A DNA stretch of 64,000 bases from Vanilla planifolia. Lineage: Eukaryota > Streptophyta > Magnoliopsida > Asparagales > Orchidaceae. The notes beneath the pieces were generated by a model. It did no database searches. It had not been told where the DNA came from and was given only the letters and a program-made list of their open reading frames with translations. The DNA lies in contig CM043872.1 in assembly GCA_023846275.1 (NCBI GenBank), positions 29,502,670-29,566,669 on the forward strand, read 5' to 3'. Both the position numbers and the translations under genes were made by a program. Below, piece by piece: positions 39,770-51,060 of this stretch (positions within the stretch are counted from its first letter, which is position 1; each line of letters begins with the position of its first letter).

Positions 39770-42700
39770 GGATATTTTCTACGTGTTTATTATACAAGAT
39801 CATATTTATGGACAACTCATGGAGATTAATAAAAGGTTCCATTGTCATAGCATGAAGCACAAAAGATGAATACTTTATATGGATGACAACAATGGGGGCA
39901 CAATTTTGACGTCTTTGTGGAGTTTCAAGGATGGAATAGAAATGACATAATGGCAATACAATTTATGTTAAAGGTTTCCTACTGAACCGTAATCCGTATA
40001 TGAGAGAACATATGAATTTTACATTTTTGGTAAATAAAAAAGATGTATCAACCAGACAAAGGCGTGTCGTGAACTACAATCAAATAATCTTGGTCTTGTT
40101 CATACAAATGTAAGAGATTTAGCCCGTTTCTTCGCTTGAAAGATCAAAATACTATGCAATGTTCATTGACAACACCAAAATGAAGGTTAAGTTCTGCTTC
40201 ATATGTATTTGATACTTCTATAAATACTAGAAATGGAGACAAAATAGTGGAAAATTAAAAGCCTTTCAATCAAAATATGATTATACTTAAAAATTCATTG
40301 ACCTTTGCAATACTCATGACATCAAAATGATGAAGATGAATTTCAAAGGCTGTAGAAGAATTAAATTACTAATAAGAAGATATGACTCTGAAAAGCATTA
40401 TAGAAAGCAAGAGGCAACACAATGGTCTACAATGTTTAGAAGTTGCCACAAATATGACAACATTCTTGCTCAATAGAGGATCATTTGGACCATCAAACGA
40501 GCATACAAAAACATGATTTTGATGCACATAAGAGGTTTCGGATGCCTGTAACATGCATAAATCAACTCGAAGTGCCAAGACAAATTCAAACATTGAAGAT
40601 TCGTATCTTGATGTAATGGACAAGACCTTAAGGGTTAGTCAAGCAGTAGTTCCAAACTCATTGTCGTCACAAACTTGGTGTTAGAGTTGGCCACGCATAC
40701 GACTCCAGTTTCTATGACCACGAGTAAGACAAGCAACAAAATCTATGGCATCAACAATAACGCCAACCTTGAAAACATCAAATCGTACACGAACATCGTT
40801 GCAAAGTTATTTTCCTTCTTTTTGATAATTGTATTTGACTAATGTTAGAAAACCAAATTATTTTTCTAAGACTCCACAAGTGGATGTTTCAATTAAATTA
40901 GAGCTAAAAATGTAAATAAGGTCACTTAAGAAGAATGAAACATAAAAGAACCTGAAACATAGGAGAACCATATTGTTTCTTTATGATCATTGTAAAGATA
41001 TTTCTCTTATCTTTGCTACTTGTGATAGACTAATGCTAAAAGGTATAATTGTTTATATAAGGCTAAGCAAGTGGGTCGTTTAGTTAAAGGGGATTTAACA
41101 ACATAAGATGAGATTGCTCTCTTGATATGAAATGTGTGAGAAGCAAATACTTGATAGTAGATCTCTACAAAAACCAAGTGGTTCTACATGCTAAAAGAAG
41201 AATATGATAGCAATAAAAGGTATTGTCATTTGAAATCAAACCTAGTACAATGACTTGGGTTGAGCATAACTACGATAGAATATTTAAACCTAGGATAGCT
41301 ACATGTAAAGTCTATGTTTCTTCAAGATGATATAAGGGAATAGAAAACGAACAACTCAAGTACATGTTAAAAAAGAGGTTATACAATCTAAAGAAAACTC
41401 TATGATAGTGGTTCATATAGTTTATAACATTCATGTGTAAACACAAATGCTCAAGGAGTGAACACATAACACACTGCTACTATATTCTAAACCATTTCAT
41501 ATCTTATGTTGCAATCAAGTCTAAGTCTATATTAAATCTTTCCATATTCTGTTTAGGATGACTACAATGGTGGGCTTGAATCTATAATAAATAAATGGAA
41601 TAAATTCAAAGATTAAATAACAAAAACGATTAAGATTACATGTGCCATTTTTTGGATCAATGCTAAATGTATGCTAAAATAAAGAAATGTGCTCTAACAT
41701 GTATATAATGCAATATATCAAAAAATATCCATAAGAACAATTATGGTAACAAAAAAGAAAATACTTTATGCACAAGAAGAATGACATCAAAAAAGTGAAG
41801 GTGCTCACACCATTAACTCAAGCACAAGCTTGGAGTGATGAACAACATATATGCATTGACTTCTAATAATAACAGTCAAAAAACTACACCATTGGTATGT
41901 GATCCTACATTGCTAAATTTATCAACTAAAAAAGCCTTTCAAAAAGCAAGGACCAAGGACAGTTAAATCATAAGGTTCTAGCATCATTTGAATTTATAAA
42001 AACACACCTCTGCCTCACTTGTAAGGTTCAGCTTTTTTACAAGGTACTTTTGGACGAAAGTAACAGGTAAATTCCCCTCCCTGCATTCAAAGATTTGAAC
42101 AACCGATAAGATTTGCTGGATAGTGAAATAAAAATTTCGAAACAATTTGCATGATTAAATAATACGGTGGATATAAAAACAAATACAAACAATATCTACA
42201 ACATTGCTGCCTTTAATATCAACAAACTTCATGAATGAATTACTCATGCCTTTACAATTAATCCTAAAATTTGCATATCTAAGAATTATTTCTGCTTGCA
42301 ATTTTAATTGTACATATAAAGCTGACAAGCAAACAACAATGTCTCGACAAGCAAATAAACACTACAAAGAAAGAAACTACACATGACCTAGTGCTTAGCA
42401 GCAGTGCACCCAATTCAAGCATTACTTATCTTTGGAGCACCACCGGTGGTTATGAACCATGCAACAGAGATTTAATCATCTAACTTCTTGATTTAATAGG
42501 GTGTGATATTCTAGATAGAAGCCCATAACTACCAGAAATAAACTAAGAGAACAAGGGAAAATGCATATAACTCATTGAGGTTTTACCTAATTTTCAAATA
42601 GGTCCCTTGGTTTTCAAGAATAGTCAGACCGATCCATATTCCTCTACTCATTCTTATAAGGACATATACGAAAAATTAGGGAAATTATAAGGGCTTATAG

Positions 42701-45700
42701 TACTTTTTTTAAAGGTAATTTAGGTAGAAATGCAATAAAAATCTAAAAGTAAAATTTATGAAATTTATGGAATTCATTGGTAATTTTTCAAACCCAAAGA
42801 ACTTATTTGAGAATCAAGGCAAGCTTTAGAGACCTAAATGTAATTTGCCACTATGCTAACACAAAAACCCAAGAGAGTTCAAATGGCATTCTTAATTGCA
42901 TAAAGATAGAAAAAATAGTGATTGCATCAGGCCAAGATATAAAAGGAAAGAGTTTTGTCCTATTAAAGTACCAGTCAGTAGACAGTTGGCACCCGATATA
43001 TAAAAGCAACGGATGATTTCAACTTAATATTGAAATTAAAAAGCCAAAGAGAGAGTTATTCATAATTGAATAAGATGAATCAAAATAGAGATTCCATTAT
43101 CTCAAGGTACAAAAGCAGAGAGTTTTGTTCTACAAAAATGGAAACAAAGGAGGTGGCAACAAATGTAGAGAAAAAAAAATCTAAACGGGTAACTTCCACT
43201 TTATATTGATATTGGAATTATATCAAAAGGCTGTGGTTTATGTTTCACCATCTCAGAGACAAGACTCAATCTGTCAGGACTAAGTTTCCTTCTTCTAAAA
43301 GTTTAAAATGAAAATAACGAAAACTAAAAAGTAACACGCATATCAAAGATTCAATTCAGCTTCTAAGAAAATTTATTGATGAATGCATTTTCTTTGTACA
43401 AAGAAAATAATAAGCACATAACGTAGGCATTTTGAGATCATTTTTACCAATCTTGATAATTAATGTAATCAAGTAAAGTGAGACCTCATCAGCGGACATC
43501 AAAAGCACATATGTGCAGCAAAGGTACGTTGAAATTATTAGTTCCAGCTCAGGCAAGAAAATGCATTCAATATAGTCCAGGTAACTAGGAAAATTTTGAG
43601 CACATAATAGAAAAGTAACCAAATATGAGAATATTTTAAGTTACAAAAATTCATCCTCTAATCCTGGCTGATGATATCTGTTTGATGGAAAAAAAAAACA
43701 TGTGGCATTTAAGCACTTATCATTGCTATTTTCTCTCCTCAAATATCTCAGAGGCATCCTCGGGTGCCATGTAGCACTCAAGTGCAGACCCGTAGTTCAT
43801 ATTTGCACTCATTGCTAGTACACTCTGTTAAAACTGCACAAGGATTCAAAACAACTCCTCGAATGTGACATAGAGCTCGAGGAGGCATTAATGCTCAACT
43901 AAGCGCAAAAGATCAACTGAGGCTTCACATCATCAACTCCACTTCTAAGCATGTTCACAGACTGATGGACATTGCTTGTCGAACCTATCATAGTACACTT
44001 CTTTGAGCTTATAGCATCTTCCTCGTGGACAATTATAATTAATTTTTCCATGTTAACCAAAAGTCCAATTTTAGTTTACTCAATACAAAACTTGCCAATT
44101 GCAACAAATCCTGAGAAAATGGTATCATCCATATTCCACTGACTCACTCATCCACCTTAACAACCTTCCCAACCATAAATTCTTCCAATATTGGCTTAAG
44201 ATCAACTTGAGGTAATTCAACCCTCTCATTTCTAGCTGAAGAATCAATTTTCTATTTCTTCTCTCATTGCCTGCTTAAGTTTAGTCGGTGACCTAAGACA
44301 AGCCTCCTCTTTGTAATTCTCATTCATACTCTTTTGTAAAACCATAATTAGCATCTACAAATACCAACATAGAACAAGGACATAGAAAGAAATCACTAAA
44401 AAAAACTTTAGATCTAACACCTAGCAAGTTAAAATCACTTTGGTGATACCATCTGGTAAAACAAATGTGGAATATGAACCGTTATAAGATGTACAAAAAG
44501 TGAAAAAAAGGTAAAAGAAGGACAAAGGATAAATCAATGTTAATATAGTTAAATTTCAAAAATTCCATAGCACTCCATAGGAATGAATATCGAATTAATT
44601 CTTTAAACACTAACAGAAATAATTGAAATAAGTTTTATGATTATGATGTGTCCAGTTGTGAACCTAATAGCTAGTAGGAAACAACCAAGAGTTTACAAGT
44701 ATGAAAAGCAAGAGCTGCAAAAGGAGAAAAACATATTATTTTATAAAAACTGGAGTATGGAAACGTTAACACATGGTGAACCAAGGGGATCTTATCATGA
44801 GGATTCTAAACCAGACAACAGTAACAACTAAATGAGAGAAAAGTTTAAAAAGTTACATAATGCTTCGCTCTTCTAATGGAAATGTATGATGCAGTACACA
44901 AAAGAGAAATAATCATATCAATTATCCCTAGTGTTCATACCTCCTGGCCCATTTTACATCCATAGCACTCACTCAAAGTCCACTAAATCAGCAGTCCTCT
45001 TGAATTCAAGCTTACCATATAACATGAAGCATGAGATTGCCACTATTTATAGAATTAACCATTTTAGAGGCGTTCTCTTTTGGCATTAGCATTATTAGGA
45101 AAAAAACATAAGATTAGCCACATCATTCATGGCAAATACAGTATAAGTAATATTTTTCATATAGTAATATTAAAATACTAATGAATAACTCAGTGATGCA
45201 AGTCAGATGAATAAATACAAAGAAACAGATAACCAGACTAAATAAAGGCAAAATTTGCATAACTCACTTAATTCTGAGGTATGATGATGATATTTGAGGC
45301 AAAGGTTTATCTCCTTTTCTGCAAGATTTTCATGCAAAAAACAAAAAACACGATGAATATCATACAAACTCCATGCTACATGAGAAAGTAGATGCTTAAT
45401 GCAAAAGGAAGTTGCTCACTCGTCAGATGAAGAAACCAATGAAAGCCAAATTGCACTAAGCCTTCTCTCACGTGCAGCATCTGTAGCATCAACCATTGCT
45501 TGAACCGATGGCCCAACTTCTTTTCTTTTCCGAATAAGACTCTGCATTTTTCTAGCTTTGACTCCCACTGGGGATGTTGGAACACCATTATTCTCATCTT
45601 CTTGATATTTTGACTTTATTAGATGATCACGAACCTTTGCTTTGTGCACACGAACATCGCTTAGGCCATTTGATTGCTCTACCTTAATAATAGAATCATG

Positions 45701-48700
45701 TGGATTGGCCTTGACACCCTTTGTCCTGTTAGCTGCTTCTACAAGACAGTTTAAGGGCTTCCACAGTTCAGATTTTTCAACAGACCTTTCCCTGCCATTC
45801 AGAGAGCCATTACTTGGTGTGCTGCTGTTTGCTTCCACATTTGAAGAACTCTGTAAAGTTTAGCATAGAATATTCCTATGATTGTGTAGCCACTTTTGAT
45901 AGCATGGGAAAACAATAAAATACATGGAAGAAAATCATCACCAGCTGAAAAGCTTCATAGTATACCTGTCTTCTTGAAAGGGAAATTTTCGATAGAGACT
46001 CTGGTGAACTGGAGTTCTCTGAAAGATGTTCACAGTTATCACCATCTTTTTTGATGGGTTCACCACTAATAGGGCTTAGTCCTCGAAACGTGGAAGCCCT
46101 TCTAGCTATTGCTTTTGTTCTTCTTCCTGTCAAACTTACCTGAGTTCCTATTCTAGGAGTATTGACCACTAAGGAAGATAGTGATCGTTCCTTTCTTCTA
46201 ACAGGCAATGTAACTGGAGGTGAAACTTCTGAAGCATGAACTTTTCTCCTCTTAGTGGGAAAAATCTTTGTTATAACATCTTGCAGATTGTGATCAGGCC
46301 TGTAAAATGTTTATTAGTTATAAACTGCTTCAATAAACATACACAGAAACCTAGAATCTTATTGCTTGCACCATAAAAAATAATAAATAAGCTTGATGAG
46401 GAAACGAGCTGGCAAGGTTCTTCTTTGCTAAATTTAGTAGACCTAAGTTACGTCAGGCAGATCAAGTTGGTACTTGTTTACTGCATGACTATACTTGGAT
46501 TAGTTGTTATCTTAAATAATTGTTTTACTTTATTTCTGACATAATACAATTAGTATTAATTGTTTTCTATGTAAGCATTAACTGTAAATGTAGTGGTCAG
46601 ATTTGAGTGGCTGTAAATGTAGTGGTCACATTTTGAGTGGTCATTTCAGCCAAATTCTATATCATGCAAATGGAACAAACAAATCAAACATACTATGCAT
46701 ACCAACTTATTGTGAAGATGTGCTATATCTTAGGGTAGCATTGAATGTAAATGAGGTCATCAAATTTTGAAGCGTAACTACAGCCAAATTCTACGTCATA
46801 CAGATGGAATAAACAAATCAAACAAACTATTATGCATTTAACATGTTGTGAATATTGCACAATATCTTAGGGTAGCATTGATTGTAAATGAAGTGTTAAA
46901 TTTTGAAGCATGATTCCAGCCGAATTTTACATTATACAAATATAAACAAATCAAACATGCTATGACTTTTGTTATGATAAGATAAACCTTATGATATCAC
47001 TTGCTAAATTCAAATCCAAAATTTAAAAAAATAGATTGAATTGCATTTGGTTAACAGAGCTTATGGCCTATAGAAGAACTATATAAATACTTAGGATGTA
47101 GTACACTACAATAACATTTTAAATAAGATTCTTTTTATGTTTTGATTGGAGTGAAAATATCATATATATATATATATATATATATATAATTGTGCCAAGT
47201 GACATTTAGGTCTCAAGTTCAAAACATGCTAATATTTGTCCTCTTTATGACCTAGCATTGTTGGAGTCTCCAAAAGCTTTTGGAGTCATCAAAATAAATT
47301 ATGATTACTATAACTTAATGTGGTCATTAGAGCTTGTAGATATGATCATATAATCATACAATTGATACACGATACAAACATGTATAAAATATTGACATAT
47401 ATTAACATGTACATAATATAGAATAAAAAGTATCCTTAAGATTCTCAAAAGTCACTTATGATGGAAGGAAACTCTCAATTTTGAGATGATATGAGGCTTC
47501 GTGGAAAAGGGCGGGGGGAGGGGAAAGCACCAAGTTTACTTTCGTCATCTACTTCTCTACAAGCATTTCTCCATGTTTTCTTATTACCATCAGTACAAAT
47601 TCATGTGTTTTCTAAACTTTTCATGCAATTATATTTACTATGCATTTCTAATTATGATGTTGCTAATAAACCTTAAGTTTATCACTATTTTTCTTTCTCT
47701 AATTACTTCTAAAATTTTATTGAATTTGAATTAAATGTACTATATATTTTAAACCCATGACTTAGGATTTCCACAAACCATATCATATGTTTGTGAATCG
47801 TAACATATGGTTTGTTCTAGCCTAAATAATTATGAGCTTTTGTTTAATGCTCTTTGATTCCTAATTGATCTAACATTATTCAAGGTGATATTATTAGGTT
47901 AATCTCAATTAATTGCTTGAGCTTTTCACTCTGTGCAAATTCTCAGTAAATTTCTGAATTTTTGTTAGATTTTACAATCATGGATTTGTTGAACACCATA
48001 TTTTTAAGCATCCATAAACTTGATAGCACAATGACAAAATCTCTATATAGGTGATTGACAAAACAATTACACATCATTGCATTTGATATTTCTTCCGGAA
48101 TGCAATTAGAATAAATAAAAGAGATATTACCTCTTGAAATAGTACACATAAGACAACTACAAAAGATAACAGTCTTTGCATAAGCATTCACAAATCATAG
48201 AGCAAATAGAAGTACTAGAAAGAAATATAACATTAGGTAGATGATAAGAAAAAGGATTGAAGGCATGAATAGATGGATGAGAACCAGCAAAGCTTGATTT
48301 GAGCTATAGGAGGCCTCAAAGAACAGCTCAAAAGCATAACATCTATTCCTTTTTTTTAGTTTAACTACTTGATTCTAGGTATTATTTCACATACTTCTTT
48401 CAGTCAGGAGAAAAAAGTTAATAGCATATTTATTTTCAAAGTTGAAAATGATAGTAATGTTCAGGTAAATATTTAAAATTCAAGACAACCATTGGAGAAA
48501 AACCAATCAAACAATGAGTAAATAAGGTCAGGATGAGTTTTTATAGTCATTTTTATAATGATACACTGAAAAAAAAAAAATTCTATAGAGCTTACATATT
48601 TTAAACATGATTGAATAAAATATCCTTGGAAAAGAATCAAAACCAGAGACAAGCATTCCTCTTTTATCTTGCTTCTGCTTATATTGAGTTTGATAAACTC

Positions 48701-50607
48701 AAGCATTGAAGAGAAAGTTTTCAGAATTTGATCAAATTAACGTCTATTGAGGGGCCATGGTGAAACATATCTTAAAAAGTTAGCTGCAGTTTGTAAGGCT
48801 GGACAATGCAAAATTGAAAGCTGCTTTTCCATGCTTCACAACATTTTTAAGTTCCTCACATTTTTAAAGCGGTGGAGGCTTATATAAGATTGTCAAAAGC
48901 TAAGTTGAGAAAATAGCAACACGGTATTTGGTTCCATTTCAAATCTCCTGTTTCTTTCATTAGTCACTTTGTTAAAAATGCATTTACTATCATGCTTGCA
49001 GAACAAACAATTGATGGCTAAATAAACTGACCACTCAACTCACAGTATAGCTTATTACCCTTTCAAAAAATTAATCATTACAATTTATATTACTATAGAA
49101 ATAAATCTTATTTGATACCATATCACAATGACCAAACTTGATTGCCAGTATTTTGAAGAAAGAGTGCTACCTCCATGCAATAAATCAGATTCTGCGTGCT
49201 TAGCTTCTTACCAAATTAAAAACACTTGACAAACAAAAGCATTGTACCAAGAAAAGGAAGACAGCAAGCACACATTCCCTTGAGCATTCAGGTTCTCAAC
49301 ACCAAAGGTATGTTATGCTATTTATATAAACAAATATAGAATTAATGCAACTCAAGATAATGTATCAACACTAGAAAAGCATTAAAAATCAATCAAAATA
49401 CCCTGTAATTTACCTTAGCTTCTCCAGACGAACACGGCCCAAATATATATTACATATTGGACAGCAATCTGCTTCTTCATCGGATAGCTTGTCAAAAATA
49501 CATTTTCTGCAGACTGATTCAACAATTAATGCAAATATTAAGAGACAACAAAAAATAAAAATACAACAGAAAATACAAATCTCATTGAAATCTTCAACAA
49601 ACCAAGAGTACAAACTCTACAACGTTTCCAGTTGATAAGATGGTTACTAAGGGATCAAACTGAAACAAAGAAAACAACTTCTAGAAAGGATTGAAGTATT
49701 AAGATGCCTTGAACTCAATTTTACAGCCAGAACAGGCTCTCCAAAGATGGGAAGCACTGCCCTAATCTCAAGTCACAACAACCTGAACAAGTCTCCCAAA
49801 AAGATCAAACACCTTCCAATGTAAAAGGCCAACATAATTCATTCATCATACTTGCTTGCAACAATGATCTAATAAACATCAGGTGCAGCCATAAAGTAAA
49901 CAGCATGACGTGAAGCACTAACGTTACTTCAGCTACGTAGACTCATCGTGTAAAATAACCACTCATTAAGACAATTAAATAAGCACAGTACACTTCTTCT
50001 TCTCAACAGGGAGGAATAGTAGCAAACTCGTTGTTAATCAGACGCAAAAATCAGGTAGTAGCACAAAAATCAACTCGACCACATCCAATTCCAGGAAGAA
50101 AAAGTACCGAATACAGGCATGCATGCATGCTCAGGGAAACCTCTAATGAATAACTCTCCCTTCGAAAAAATGAGAAACCTTCCTCTACACGAGACATGTC
50201 AAGAAAAGCTTAAGTACCGTATACAAAACTGCAGAATAACGCAAGCAAAGCTGCAGAACAAAAACAGCACGACAGTTACGCAAAAGGCTCATCTTTTCGA
50301 CACTATGTATCAGAAAATCCCAAAAACCCGGAATGATCGAAAGTCGCAATAAGAAGAACCCAATAAAGCTCGGGTCGCGATAAAAAGAAAGAATCACGAG
50401 CTATCCACGTCGTAAAAGTGGCAATAACACGTAGAACTGCTACGAAACCATTAGGATAACGAAGATTTAAGATCCAGAGGAAGACTAACACGTATGGAGG
50501 CATTCCGAGATGGTTGTGGCATCCCGGAGGAGCTTGCTGCAGAGAGGGCACGTCAAACACGCAGCAAGAATCTCCCTTTTAACCCTCACCAGTTGCGGAG
50601 GCCCCAT
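31937..50607 (-). CDS. DRIP-like RING-type E3 ubiquitin ligase, 7 exons
   Basis: Matches plant DREB2A-INTERACTING PROTEIN (DRIP1/2) E3 ligases, which ubiquitinate the drought-response factor DREB2A in the nucleus. Exons on the minus strand: 50607-50490, 49513-49414, 46299-45966, 45850-45420, 45318-45268, 42080-42008, 32107-31937 (TGA). All junctions are GT-AG and in frame, giving 425 residues. The RING (C3HC4) has C20, C23, C36, H38, C41, C44, C57 and C60 and is split between exons 1 and 2; LEKLRPDHNLQDV follows. The middle carries RRKERSLSSLVVNTPR and ELWKPLNCLVEAANRTKG, both conserved in DRIPs. The C-terminus (about 345-422), GNLPVTFVQKYLVKKLNLTS through AKEFVMVLTYTKK, resembles the ubiquitin-like RAWUL fold of PCGF-type RING proteins. 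Another in-frame ATG lies seven codons upstream at 50628. Whether it targets DREB2A in this plant is inference. The symbol is left blank because DRIP1 and DRIP2 cannot be separated. Confidence 0.93.
33740..33760. repeat. (TA)n microsatellite in duplication copy B
   Basis: About ten units, in the position matching the longer tract at 30173-30241 of copy A. Confidence 0.9.
35641..36654 (-). repeat. 3' LTR of the gypsy element (1014 bp)
   Basis: Lower-coordinate LTR. It aligns in order with the other LTR through shared blocks such as AATTTAAACAAAAACTTA, the TTGAATACAACAT block, the TCTCAC...CTCCG block and the final ATTT-repeat plus GGATATTTTCTAC. It is about 250 bp longer, mainly because of a 21-bp minisatellite near 35845-36020. 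Confidence 0.8.
35845..36020. repeat. 21-bp minisatellite inside the lower gypsy LTR
   Basis: Degenerate 21-bp units of the type ACTCGGTCAAGATCGACGATG repeat about seven to eight times. The minus-strand frame through them reads as repeated LTESxPI blocks, which is a by-product of the 7-codon period rather than a gene. Confidence 0.75.
39018..39783 (-). repeat. 5' LTR of the gypsy element (766 bp)
   Basis: Upper-coordinate LTR, 5' in the element's minus orientation. It has a longer ATTT tetranucleotide run (about 39736-39770) and lacks most of the 21-bp minisatellite of its partner. Substitutions against the lower LTR are frequent, indicating an old insertion. Confidence 0.8.
41290..41560 (+). 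mobile_element. Degenerate Ty1/copia reverse transcriptase remnant
   Basis: Plus-strand text LHVKSMFLQDDIRE (about 41300-41340) corresponds to the copia 'LDVKTAFLHGDLEEE' motif. After a short gap and frame change, QLKYMLKKRLYNLKKTL..W and ..RSEHITHCYYI correspond to 'VCKLKKSLYGLKQ-PRQW...RSxYDxCxY'. The order and spacing match copia RT. Stop codons and a frameshift show it is dead. The rest of the element was not delimited. Confidence 0.7.
42081..45267 (-). other. DRIP-like gene intron 5 (3.2 kb)
   Basis: Intron splitting a lysine codon (AA|G) between SSSYLRI and EGNLPVTF. A weak tandem similarity of about 165-bp period sits around 42895-43230. A minus-strand stretch at about 43700-44450 looks coding-like but broken. 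Otherwise nothing recognised. Confidence 0.75.
46647..46966. repeat. Tandem repeat, unit about 135 bp, about 2.4 copies
   Basis: Units start at CAGCC at 46647, 46781 and 46917. Shared blocks are AAACAAATCAAACA and ATCTTAGGGTAGCATTGA, followed by TGTAAATGA and AAATTTTGAAGC. Moderately diverged. A smaller repeat (CTGTAAATGTAGTGGTCA, twice) precedes it near 46580-46630. Confidence 0.8.
47162..47188. repeat. (AT)n microsatellite
   Basis: About 13 AT units in DRIP-like intron 2. Confidence 0.9.
49514..50489 (-). other. DRIP-like gene intron 1 (976 bp)
   Basis: Intron inside the RING, splitting a phenylalanine codon (T|TC) between CLHT and CRKCIF. The donor is GTTAGT and the acceptor is AATCAG. 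No other feature recognised. Confidence 0.8.
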
Positions 50608-51060
50608 CAACGCCCCGCAGTTCAACATCGACGCACTCCACACCTCACAACGATCCACCTCGGGTTACAGGAAAGAGACTATCACGCATCCCTGCATGCA
50701 ACCTCGCCGCAGCCTCCTGAATCCTCTTCTTTCGGCATTGAAGTCCAAGATAGAGGGTTGCCGCGAAGATCTAAGTAGAGAGGTTGATTGGGTGGGAACC
50801 GCCGGCGTGACGAGTTCCAGCAAAGGGAGAAGTGACGAGCGATGGCGATTCCACAACGGATCAAGGGACAGGCGGGGGGGTTGGCGCAAGGGGCCGAGGT
50901 CCTCGACAGAGCAGGGGATCGAAGTCGAACGACGACGACAGGCAAGGGGGGAGAAAGAGAAAGAGAGAGAGAGAGGGAGGGAGGGAGGGAGGGAGACGAG
51001 AGAATAGCGAGGGTGGAGGAGGAGATAGAGAGAGAATAATAGAATAGGAAATGCACAGAT
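50608..51060 (-). promoter_or_regulatory. DRIP-like 5' leader/promoter with pyrimidine-rich tract
   Basis: GC-rich DNA upstream of the DRIP start. A purine repeat on the plus strand at about 50951-50996 (GA then GGGA units) reads as CT/CCCT on the gene's strand, typical of plant core promoters and leaders. In-frame ATG at 50628 precedes the chosen ATG at 50607. The long plus-strand open frames here (for example 50510-51007) are caused by the GA repeat and GC content and match nothing. Confidence 0.5.

Larger units (their letters stand above)
35641..39783 (-). mobile_element. Decayed, internally deleted Ty3/gypsy LTR retrotransposon
   Basis: Two direct repeats, 35641-36654 and 39018-39783, bracket 2.4 kb. 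Both start TGTTGATG and end in GGATATTTTCTAC followed by A or G, so the element begins TGTAGAAAAT on the minus strand. Beyond the upper LTR the minus strand reads ATTTTTGGCATTGTTTGTGG, resembling a decayed tRNA-Asp-type primer-binding site of plant gypsy elements. Before the lower LTR it reads GTTGGGAGAAGA, a purine tract. Inside, minus-strand text near 37640-37500 reads KFCMYHEDHGYTIVECKALK, matching the 'CxFHxDHGHxTEEC' Gag motif. No protease, RT or integrase was seen, so the element is deleted or non-autonomous. Flanks TGTTA (35636-35640) and TGTTT (39784-39788) could be a decayed 5-bp target duplication. Confidence 0.8.
32108..42007 (-). other. DRIP-like gene last intron (9.9 kb)
   Basis: Phase-0 intron between ...NLTSEAE and VEIACRG.... 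Its donor is GAG|GTGTGT and its acceptor is TTGCAG. From low to high coordinates it holds part of duplication copy B, a gypsy element with two LTRs (35641-39783) and a Ty1/copia RT remnant (about 41300-41560). Stretches 34110-35640 and 39790-41260 hold no recognised feature. Confidence 0.85.
46300..49413 (-). other. DRIP-like gene intron 2 (3.1 kb)
   Basis: Intron splitting an arginine codon (AG|G) between LEKL and PDHNLQDV. It includes a TA microsatellite and a tandem array of about 135 bp. No transposon was recognised. Confidence 0.8.

Noticed and set aside
50510-51007. 165-codon plus-strand frame and overlapping frames upstream of the DRIP-like gene
   Set aside because: Arg/Gly/Glu-rich translation comes from the GA/GGGA purine repeat and GC-rich leader; part of it is antisense to the DRIP RING exon.
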